A stretch of DNA of 64,000 nucleotides from positions 62,001 through 126,000 of IMG/VR virus record IMGVR_UViG_3300024261_000008, one strand, 5' to 3'. The notes under the pieces were generated by a model. That model was not told where the DNA came from. It ran no database searches and was given only the letters and a program-made list of their open reading frames with translations. A program made the translations under genes and the position numbers. This DNA is from a virus. Below, piece by piece: positions 9,149-18,500 of this stretch (positions are counted from its first letter, which is position 1; each line of letters opens with the position of its first letter).

Positions 9149-12100
9149 ATGGCAGATGAATTTACAACAGGTAATTTATACTTAGGTTCTGGTACAAGTG
9201 TATCGGATACAGAATTTGATATAAGGCTCTCTACCGAAGAAGGTATTTCTACATTATTTAATGCTAGTGGCAACGATATAGATTTTCGTGTAAATGCATC
9301 GGGTAGAGTAGGTATACACGTAGATGCAGACACAGGACGAGTTGGTATAGGTACTGGACAAAATATTGGGGCAGCACTTCATGTAGTAAGTCAATGTCCT
9401 AATGATGGATTAAGAGTAGAGACCAGAACAGATTGTCCTACTGGTGTTCAGATAGAATTTATTCACCGTCCAATGACCGCACCTGAGAACAACTCCATTC
9501 CTGTACAAATTAATCTTGCTGGTAGAAATGACAATTCAGAAGACGTAAATTATGCTAGAATTATCAGTAAGGCTCTAAACACTAGCAATGGTAGCGAAGT
9601 AGGCGAACTTATTTTTACTGTGGCTTCAGGAGATACTGACTTTCCTGCACTGGTTCTTAATCCTTTTACTAGTTCCATCGGAACAGACAATTTAAATTCT
9701 GGCAACAACTACTTATTTATAGGCAATAATAATTATGTTTCTGGAGATAACTTTGTTGTAATTGGGAATAACAATACGGGAGTAATAACAAACGGTATTT
9801 TAATAGGTATTGATAACTCTGTTTCTGGGGAAAGAGTACTTATTGTCGCAGATAATACTGTAGTTTCTGGAGATCAGAACATTGTCTTCGCTTTAGATAG
9901 CGAAATTTATGGTGACTCTAATCTAGTTATGACAGAAAATGTACTTTCTACTGGTGATCAGAATATAGTTCTTGGTCACAGCTACAATACAACTGGAGAT
10001 TTTAATATTCTTTTATTGAATGATTCAGATCAAGTTGGCAGTAGTGGTGTTGGTTTTGGTAACCAAGTATCTAATTCTGGACAACGAAATGTTTACGTAG
10101 GTAACTTTAACACACTACAAGGAGACGATTGTGTTGTTATTGGTTCAGAAGTAGAAGTTACTGGCAACAACAATATCCTTTACGGTTCTACTTCCTCACT
10201 TAGTGGAACAAGCATTATATCTATTGGTGCAGGAAATGACGTTCTTGATATTAATAGTGGTGTGTTCATTGGTTCTAATATTGACTTAGTGGATGGTGAG
10301 AAATCAGTCATTGTAGGACTTGGCAACATAACTCAAAATGGTTTAACTGATAGTATTATTATAGGTATTGAGAATACGACCACTAATGGCAGTCCTACTG
10401 GTGTTATAGTTATCGGTCAAGACAATAAGGTTTCTGTAGTTAAAAATACTACAATAATCGGTAACTCTAATGAGGCTAGCGGAACAGTCCTAAATAATGT
10501 AGTTTACGGAACTCTTAATTCAACTCCGTTAGACAGTCGCAACAATGTAATCGTTGGTGTTATGAATAACACTAGTGGTAATATTCTTAGCGATGGCACT
10601 GTAGACCCCAGTGGTCGTTTACCAGACAGTACTATGGTTAATAGCATTACTTATGGTGTGAATAATATCGTAAGTGAAATTAGCGGAACTAATATAGTAG
10701 GTAGTAAAACCTATGCTTCTGGTCAGAATATTAACACTCACGGTTCTTTGAATCAGATCAAACAATCTAATGATGCTCAGATAATTGGACACTCCAATTT
10801 TATGGTTGGAGACAACAATACTATCGTAGGCAGCTATAATGATATAGTCGGCAATAATTCCGTGCTGGTATCTACATCGTCGCAGCGTCAATACGCCTTT
10901 GGCGATTCTAATATTTCTGTAGGTAACAGTGAGGCAGTTATTAGCGGTATGACTATAGGTTTTGGTAATGATCTAGATGCCGTTAATGGCGTTATCTATG
11001 GTAGCGGCAACCAAATAGGATTGCGTAGACATATGTTTACCCTAGATAATGATGGTGCAGATGTTATTCTGGCTGTCAGGGGTGATCAAAGAGGAATTTA
11101 TCTGCCGGGAAGTAAAATTATGTTGGCTGTACTTAACCCCGCCAACAAAGATGCTCCTATCGTGCTTAAAAGCATGAACGGGGTCAGCTATACTCCTAAT
11201 GATGACACAACAAACATCACAATCAATAGTCCTATCATTACGCCCACAGACGCCCCAAACTACGCGGTCAATGCATTCTTTGATGACCCCACCTATAACA
11301 CTGGAGACAGGAGTGTAATTTCAGGCTGGATTATGCCTTACCAATCTGGCAACAGCACAGACCTTATCAACAATCCTTTATTCGGTTTTGGCTCCATAGT
11401 GCTTGGAACTAATAATACTTCAATGCACGCTCAAGGTATCGTTATAGGTCAAGGCAATGCCATATCAGGCACTAATCATGTGGCTATTGGTCAGAACCTA
11501 GAAGGCTTTTATAACAACGCTGTTCAGATAGGCAGCACCAACCTGAATAAACTTTACTTTGATAATTCAGAGATAGTATTTAACACAGGTGGACAACAAG
11601 ACAGAGCAGTATTTAATACTAGTATATCTACCGTAGATGACGACCCTGTATCTATGGTTGTTGAGTACAACAACAATAGAGTAGGTATCAATAACGGCGA
11701 CCCATCTAGCGAACTTGATGTTTCGGGTATTATTACTTCAAACGGTATCAAACTCTATGGAGAAAATTCTAACATCAGCGGTTGGATTCCTGTAAATACC
11801 GGAGATGGAACTGTCACATGGCAGGAGCCTACTACTTTATCTGGTATCAATAGCGGTATACTTATGAAGCATAGTGATACTGTAGCAACAGGATTATATA
11901 ATGTATCATTCAATACTTCTACTCAATCACTTGAATATAATCGTAGTGACACCATTAGAAATAATGAGTTCTTGTTTATTCCTAACCAAGACCAACTGTC
12001 TAACGCTGTTAGATTTTCAACAACTGGTATGTTTCTGAATGAAGACGGAACAAACAATATCAGAGACTATGGATATAGATTCTGCGTTTATGGTTCAGGG

Positions 12101-13744
12101 ACTACAGACTCTAGTAACAATAGAGATGGCACAATTAATGTTTATCTATTAAATACTATTAAAGAACGTAATGAAGTACAGATGACCAACTTTACTGGTG
12201 TTAGTGGAGCAATGAGAAACCTATGGGCAGATACCAGTATCAATGCTCCGGGTTCACTTACTGGTACGTTCTTATATGTAGACAATACAGACGATAACGC
12301 TTTACTGTCTAAGACAGTTCCGACTTTCTCTACTCTTTTTGCTATGCAAACGCACTGGCAGTCTGGTGATAGAGGCTTCAGATACTACCCTGAAGATTAT
12401 GGTTATGTAGTAACTATCGGTTCTTCAGGAGGTGTTACTCAAGGTTTAGAAACCGGCTACGGAGATCAGTATAAATCTCCTAATGTTGTGCTTTCTAATT
12501 CAACAGCATATGGTTCAACTTTTAATGCTGCTGGCATTTCACCTCATCCGTTTAGAGTAATTCAGTCTGGTCAACAAACAAATAATATTGGTATGCAGTA
12601 TAGTTGTGCAAGTGGCATTTTGGGTCTTGGTGTTGGAGATGACACTCAGACAACTCTTGAAGGAACCACAATTAATCAGCAAGTAAAATGGGATGCCGCA
12701 ACTTATGGTAATGCTAGGCTTATTGTAAACGGCAAGATAAGAACTTGTGGTTTGCAAATGACTACAACCGATGGCAGAATGGTTGGCACTAATGGAAATG
12801 GTAAGTATTTAAAAGTCAGCGACATAAATGGAAACATAGAACTAGCTGACGTTGTTGTTACTCAAGAGTTCTTAGCCGATTGGCCCTTGGCTGCCAACAC
12901 ATTAAGTGATGGATCAAGAACGACTTATAAGATTGACACAGCAGGCACATCTAGTAGTATCTGGGGAGACAGTACTTTACCAGTAGAAGCAGCAGGTATT
13001 GGCTTGCACTGGAACGGTGCTGTTTGGGTACAAGGCTACAGTCACAGATTTGGTCAGCCACCTGCTAGTAATCTATCAGACACATATGCTGCTACTGGCG
13101 TAGCACTTGGTCCAGAGGCAACTTACTTGAATACTAGACATCAGCACACTATCGCTGGTCAACCTATAGCTCCTCGCACCACTGTTCAAAGTAATGAGAA
13201 CTGGAATGGTTCTGCACAAGAGACTTTGGTTCAGATGAAGGCTAGGACTATAAACAATGTTACAACAGAGTTGACAACTGATTTCAATAAAGAAAACGGT
13301 GGACCTTCTGCTACGATAGATAATACTATTGCGTTAGTAATTAACGAAAAAGTTACTAGTGAAAACAATAAGAATGCAGTCTGGAGAGTAGAAATATCAT
13401 GGACTGCCCTAGTGCAAGATGTTAGTTCCGCACTGTTTGAAGGAGCAAGTGGTAGATATAGCTTTGGAGTACTTAGTACAAAGCCGGGAGCAACCAGACA
13501 GAATATTATATTCGATGATGCTGATGCATATTCTGTTGGAGAAAGTGCGGGTGGTAATATGTGGAGCAGTAGCAATCCTATTACTGCTGCTTTTGCCACG
13601 CAAGGTACAGACAGATTAACATTAACTTGTCAAGGTGTTAGTGGTAAAAATATATTATGGTCTGCTCATGTAAGGTGTATACAACAACATCTACCAACTG
13701 ATAGCCAAGGCAACGCTGTTAGTGTTGCTGGCAATGGTGTTTAG
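9149..13744 (+). CDS. Tail fibre / adhesin with YadA-like beta-roll
   Basis: A 1531-residue protein. The ATG at 9149 is chosen because AGGAG lies just upstream at the previous stop; the frame opens further upstream only inside the preceding gene. The N-terminal region contains GRVGIGTGQNIGAALHVVS, a phrase typical of phage fibre and spike proteins. From residue 184 to 365 the chain shows 13 exact 14-residue repeats with an (S/T)G-x-x-N-x-(V/I)-x-(I/L)-G pattern, like the left-handed beta-roll of YadA-type adhesin heads. Shorter stretches follow up to about residue 640, and a second set lies near nt 11386-11560 (GIVIGQGNAIS and neighbours). The C-terminal third is non-repetitive and could carry a receptor-binding or trimerisation domain. 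The role is host recognition by inference; no enzymatic motif is seen. Confidence 0.7.
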   Translation: MADEFTTGNLYLGSGTSVSDTEFDIRLSTEEGISTLFNASGNDIDFRVNASGRVGIHVDADTGRVGIGTGQNIGAALHVVSQCPNDGLRVETRTDCPTGVQIEFIHRPMTAPENNSIPVQINLAGRNDNSEDVNYARIISKALNTSNGSEVGELIFTVASGDTDFPALVLNPFTSSIGTDNLNSGNNYLFIGNNNYVSGDNFVVIGNNNTGVITNGILIGIDNSVSGERVLIVADNTVVSGDQNIVFALDSEIYGDSNLVMTENVLSTGDQNIVLGHSYNTTGDFNILLLNDSDQVGSSGVGFGNQVSNSGQRNVYVGNFNTLQGDDCVVIGSEVEVTGNNNILYGSTSSLSGTSIISIGAGNDVLDINSGVFIGSNIDLVDGEKSVIVGLGNITQNGLTDSIIIGIENTTTNGSPTGVIVIGQDNKVSVVKNTTIIGNSNEASGTVLNNVVYGTLNSTPLDSRNNVIVGVMNNTSGNILSDGTVDPSGRLPDSTMVNSITYGVNNIVSEISGTNIVGSKTYASGQNINTHGSLNQIKQSNDAQIIGHSNFMVGDNNTIVGSYNDIVGNNSVLVSTSSQRQYAFGDSNISVGNSEAVISGMTIGFGNDLDAVNGVIYGSGNQIGLRRHMFTLDNDGADVILAVRGDQRGIYLPGSKIMLAVLNPANKDAPIVLKSMNGVSYTPNDDTTNITINSPIITPTDAPNYAVNAFFDDPTYNTGDRSVISGWIMPYQSGNSTDLINNPLFGFGSIVLGTNNTSMHAQGIVIGQGNAISGTNHVAIGQNLEGFYNNAVQIGSTNLNKLYFDNSEIVFNTGGQQDRAVFNTSISTVDDDPVSMVVEYNNNRVGINNGDPSSELDVSGIITSNGIKLYGENSNISGWIPVNTGDGTVTWQEPTTLSGINSGILMKHSDTVATGLYNVSFNTSTQSLEYNRSDTIRNNEFLFIPNQDQLSNAVRFSTTGMFLNEDGTNNIRDYGYRFCVYGSGTTDSSNNRDGTINVYLLNTIKERNEVQMTNFTGVSGAMRNLWADTSINAPGSLTGTFLYVDNTDDNALLSKTVPTFSTLFAMQTHWQSGDRGFRYYPEDYGYVVTIGSSGGVTQGLETGYGDQYKSPNVVLSNSTAYGSTFNAAGISPHPFRVIQSGQQTNNIGMQYSCASGILGLGVGDDTQTTLEGTTINQQVKWDAATYGNARLIVNGKIRTCGLQMTTTDGRMVGTNGNGKYLKVSDINGNIELADVVVTQEFLADWPLAANTLSDGSRTTYKIDTAGTSSSIWGDSTLPVEAAGIGLHWNGAVWVQGYSHRFGQPPASNLSDTYAATGVALGPEATYLNTRHQHTIAGQPIAPRTTVQSNENWNGSAQETLVQMKARTINNVTTELTTDFNKENGGPSATIDNTIALVINEKVTSENNKNAVWRVEISWTALVQDVSSALFEGASGRYSFGVLSTKPGATRQNIIFDDADAYSVGESAGGNMWSSSNPITAAFATQGTDRLTLTCQGVSGKNILWSAHVRCIQQHLPTDSQGNAVSVAGNGV
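9698..10243 (+). repeat. 13 tandem 14-residue YadA-like repeats
   Basis: Thirteen consecutive units of exactly 14 codons (42 bases), from SGNNYLFIGNNNYV to SGTSIISIGAGNDV. Most start with SG, TG or another residue plus G, and carry alternating hydrophobic residues at positions 5-8. DNA identity between units is low, so the period is conserved at protein level. Confidence 0.8.
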
Positions 13745-13767
13745 GACTTATAGGAAAGGATTTTTAA

Positions 13768-15549
13768 ATGGCAAACAGAAATGGGCCAGCAATAACTTAT
13801 GGTGACTTTGAATTTGATCCTATACGAGGATTTCCTGTACCACAAATTAGTTTAAATACGACTGCCAATAGATCATCAGCAGGTCTTCCATTCAATTATC
13901 AAACAGATGTAACCCTTAATGGTCTTATCTACGGTTTTACTGGTTATAATAATGATTGTGAAAGTCCAAGTCAGCTAGATCAAAATACAGGCTTTGGTTT
14001 TCTTGTAGACCAAGCTAAAGAACTACAAGCGGCTTTTCTTGCAGATAATCAGGAACTTCTAGTATCTTGTGCGTTTGACGGAGGAGGACAAGAGACTGTT
14101 TTGCTCAGTGGAGGAGGATCAGACCAAATTTTACAAGTCACTAGCATTCAGTTCAATGAATCACAAGACTTATGGGCGATAACTGTTCCTTATACTATCA
14201 CCTTACAGATTATTAGTCGATCAGACATTACTGGTAGCGGATCGGGATATCCACCTGATGGTAATGGATTTTTAGTTTCTAGCATTACTGACTCCTTGAC
14301 TATCACCCCAGATACTGACAAAAGCTATTACGTGGCTAATGATTCTTATCCAACACCTAATCCACAATCAGTAAGCAATAATTTCAATCAGACTATAATA
14401 AACGGAGACTTTAATAATGATGCCACTCCTTATTACAACGCATCTATATTCCCTACTTATACTGTAACAAGAAGCCTTTCAGCTAACGGCTTGTCAAACG
14501 GAACAGGCATTGGCGACTCAATTAAGAATGCAAAAGAATGGTGTTTATGGCAGGCTACGTACCAACCTATTGAGTCCTTAACTTCCGACTTAAATCTGTA
14601 TAATTTTGTGAGGACTATAAATGCTGACGCTACTGCTGGCAGTTATTCTATCAGTGACACATACAAGGCAATTAAATCTGATGTTGATGGCAACCCTTGC
14701 GAAAAATTTCTAGAAACTTTTGAAATTTCTCAAGACACAAGAAACGACGGCACAAAAAGTGTCACTATACAAGGAACAATAGAAGGACTAGAGGTTACAA
14801 TACCTTTAATGGATTGCAACACACAGAATCCTGCCAACCCAATCTCTGATCCATCTACTGATCCTGCATTTTCTGGTTCTAATACCGGAGTATTATATCC
14901 CACCCATAGTGGAACTGAGCAAGGTGCAAAAAACACTAAGTACAACAATGCTTTAAGCGGCTGGATTGAAATTCAACCTACATTATATAGTCGTTGTATG
15001 ACGATAAACCCCGATCTCAATACCAGCGAAACTCCTTCTTTTGCAAGTTCATCTTCTCCGTATTGGTTAAATCCAACTCCAATGAGTCAAAGAGAAGGCT
15101 TTAGTCCAGCAAAAGGAACTATAAGCTATAATGCCAGCTTCGACAACAGGCCTTTGTCTTTAGTTCCAGAAGCCAACGGAGAAAGATTAGATGTAAGCGA
15201 TAATTTTTCTGTTAGGTCTACAGCTAATATTTTTGTCATAGGAAGAAGATTGGGTCCGATTAAACAAGACTTGGGGTCATATACGCAACCTTCTAGAAGA
15301 GTAAGCTATAGTGCTAGATTTCCAAAGCCTATATCAATGGAAGGATATGCTTTCCCTCCGAATGTGATTTCTAATATATACAATGCCCTAAGTCAATTTG
15401 ATCCAAATCGATTCAATGCGATTAATGGAGAAACATATGTAAGCGTTTTAAAAAGTGATAGTTTTCAATACAGCCCTATAGATGCAAGCGTGAGTGTTAC
15501 ACTTGAATGGGAATATAATAAGTGCGGAACGCCGCCTTCACCGGGATAA
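13768..15549 (+). CDS. Virion structural protein, family not recognised
   Basis: A 593-residue protein. An AGGAAAGGA ribosome site lies about ten bases before the ATG. The composition is rich in Asn, Ser, Thr, Gly and Pro with few charged clusters and no signal peptide or membrane segment, which is usual for tail or baseplate proteins. The N-terminus contains YGDFEFDPIRGFPVPQIS. It lies in the run of right-pointing structural genes between the fibre and the hub-like protein, with gaps of 23 and 14 bases, so it is probably co-transcribed and part of the tail tip or baseplate. I do not recognise a domain. Confidence 0.55.
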   Translation: MANRNGPAITYGDFEFDPIRGFPVPQISLNTTANRSSAGLPFNYQTDVTLNGLIYGFTGYNNDCESPSQLDQNTGFGFLVDQAKELQAAFLADNQELLVSCAFDGGGQETVLLSGGGSDQILQVTSIQFNESQDLWAITVPYTITLQIISRSDITGSGSGYPPDGNGFLVSSITDSLTITPDTDKSYYVANDSYPTPNPQSVSNNFNQTIINGDFNNDATPYYNASIFPTYTVTRSLSANGLSNGTGIGDSIKNAKEWCLWQATYQPIESLTSDLNLYNFVRTINADATAGSYSISDTYKAIKSDVDGNPCEKFLETFEISQDTRNDGTKSVTIQGTIEGLEVTIPLMDCNTQNPANPISDPSTDPAFSGSNTGVLYPTHSGTEQGAKNTKYNNALSGWIEIQPTLYSRCMTINPDLNTSETPSFASSSSPYWLNPTPMSQREGFSPAKGTISYNASFDNRPLSLVPEANGERLDVSDNFSVRSTANIFVIGRRLGPIKQDLGSYTQPSRRVSYSARFPKPISMEGYAFPPNVISNIYNALSQFDPNRFNAINGETYVSVLKSDSFQYSPIDASVSVTLEWEYNKCGTPPSPG

Positions 15550-15563
15550 GAAAGGAATAGGAA

Positions 15564-18500
15564 ATGGCAATAGCATGTGGGGAATTTAGTAAATCCCAAG
15601 CGGGTCCATATAACCAACATTTAGTATTAGGTGCAAGCCTTACATCAATGACTCTCAACGCAGGTTGGGGTTCTACTTCTAGTAGCTGTAGCTTAGGCTT
15701 AGTTTATGATGGATGTTCTCATTGGAGAGATCAGGCTGCATACGGCACTTTTAATACGTCAAGAGATTCTGTTCTACAACAGCCAAACAACTATCAACCA
15801 AAAAATGCTCTTGATAAATCACCTCTTGGTACTAGAGTTTCATTTGGAGAAGATACTGCTCCAGTAGTAGCTGCTACAGGATTCACCAACGCTGACGACC
15901 CATACAATGGACTGACAAGAACTATAGGCCAAGCAGATCAGAATAAAGAAAACTATCAAAAACAGAATGACATAGACGACCTAGGAAAGGTAGTGTGGGC
16001 TCCACAACCCGGAGGCTTTCTGAGAAAAAACTGGCTTGGTCCTGATCCGGGGTTTATAGCAGATCAAACAAACGGTTTAAATGGTTTTGATGTAAATGGT
16101 ACTTGTGTTTTTGCTAAATTTGATGAATTGTTTTTTGGCGGCTTTATTAAATCATGGGATGGTAAAGCAGGAAGTGGAGGCTCTACATATAACGTATCTT
16201 TACAGAGTATGACTCCTATACTTAATGGTTTTAATATGATACTTAATGAGTATACTGGCAGCGTAGGAACTAGATACAATACAGGGAATGCATCTTTACC
16301 TATAGCTACTATTCCTAGTTCAAACTACATAGGAGATTACAATGGAACATATTTTGGAAGTGTTAGAGGAGGGAATCATCCTAATCTTGTAAACTTATAC
16401 GGTATAGCTACAGCATTTTATGGCTTTACTGCTTCTCGGTGGCGTAGTGACAGAGGTGTTGCTGCTTCCGATATTTATTTTCTAATTAGGTCATTGCTTG
16501 ATCCTACTAATACCTATATTCCTCATAGTGCTTGGTTTCCATATGGTGCTATTATTGGTAGAAGTTTGATAGACAGAACAACAGGACTAATGGTCAATAC
16601 AGCCGAAACAGCTTTTACCTATGGAGGTGTATCATTATCCTATAATGATTTAGGATGGATGCCAGCAAAGCTAGCAATAGACAATAGGTTTAGGCCTATG
16701 TTTGCTTTAGATTTAAGTAGTGTTCCAATGCCTCCCAATGATCTCATTATATCTGAACCAAACTTAACCTTAACTGGTTTCTTAGATTTGCTATCTAAAG
16801 GTGGCAATTATGACTATCAAATTGATTGTCTGCCTAGTTCCAACCCTTTATACAGTGCAGTAATCAAAGTCAACACGGTAGACAGAAGCAAAACCGCACC
16901 TATACACACTCTAAAAAACTCTCTACTGAATACTTCTGTTGTTGAAAATGTTAGCTATGGAGAAGAATTTAATCCAAATTCTGTGAGAAAAGTCATTATC
17001 GGTGGACCTCAACAAAGAGTGGTCCAGATGACTACCGCCAGTAAAAATGTATACCAAGAAACTAGAACATATGATCCTTACGCAGTTGAAGAGAGAACAA
17101 TAACTCCTCATGCTAAAAATTTAACTCAAAATCGTCAAGCAGGCATGAATGCTGCTACTATGCCTACAACAAACACTAGGTGGTATAAGAGTTTTATTTA
17201 CAACGGTGCGTTAGTAGCACAAAGTCAAACAACTACGCAGTTTTTTAGTGTTGACAGCAATGGTCTACAAGCAGTAAAAGCGTTCGGAAACTATGGTGGT
17301 CGAATAGCCGTGGCTATGCCAAATTATGATAGTGTTAAACATTCTTATCCTTTAAGTTCTGATCTTATAAGTCCTTATTATGGAATTGATTCTAGAGGCA
17401 TTACTAGACCTGTGTATTTTGATAAATACATGGGACATATACAGATACTTACCAGCATGAGTGATTGGAATTTATTTGCTAACTGCAATATTCCTAAAGG
17501 TCTTTTAACAAGTGTTCCTGAGAGTCCAGAAGAAGAAGACCCAAGTGCTCCTCCTGTAGTAACAGATGATTCTAATGATCCTCCTGTAATTCCTAATCCA
17601 AACGAAGACGCACCTAGACCTCTTCAATTTAGCCCTCTTTCTTCTTGGATTATTAGTGAAACTGACATACGAGCAGCTAAAAGTGGACTAGAACAGTTCG
17701 TAGCATACCTGTATAATGAATACGAAAACGGATTCAGAGGTTTTACTGCCGTGCTTTTTTACAATTATATTCAATATAATTTTGGAACAAAGAATGCTGA
17801 TAAGTTATTGTCTGGTCAAGAGAACCGAGACAAAATGTTTAATACACAGCTTACTGATCTTGGAGACCTTAATAATGCTAAACTAGATCACACTTTAACT
17901 AATGCAACTAAAGGTACAACAGGCAGCTTAAGCGACTATAGAATCAAGATAGAAATAGAGGCTTTAAGAAAGTTTTTAGCAGAAGAAATTGGAAGCCATC
18001 ATGCAAAAGAATATGCCGTTCGTTTGCCTGAAGTTTATTCATATCTAGACAGAGAAAATAATGTTCAGTTTAGTTATGTTCCTGTAGACGCGGGGTGGGA
18101 AGAAGAAGGTTCTCCTCTTGATGACACTATGGTATTTGGAGGAACCTTTGCTAATTACCTAGCCAATGAGAATGGCACTATGCCTCCTATACTAGGTTTT
18201 AATGCTAGCTTAGAATATGATAGACAATCAAAAAAAATATCTGATGATGATGTAACGGCTATGCCTATAGAACCTTTAGACCCCTCTCCTCCACCAGCAG
18301 ACCCAGACGGACCTGATGATGATGGTGAAGAGGCTCCGATTCCACCACCGACTGAAGAAAACGGAGGAGGATCGGGAGGTTCTAATCTCCCTCCTGAAGC
18401 AGGTATTCCGGGTGATAGTAATAAAGCAGCAACCGGAGGAAACACTCTCACTGAAACACCTATGGACCTTGGTTCTAGTCCAATTAAAAGTGAAAACAGC

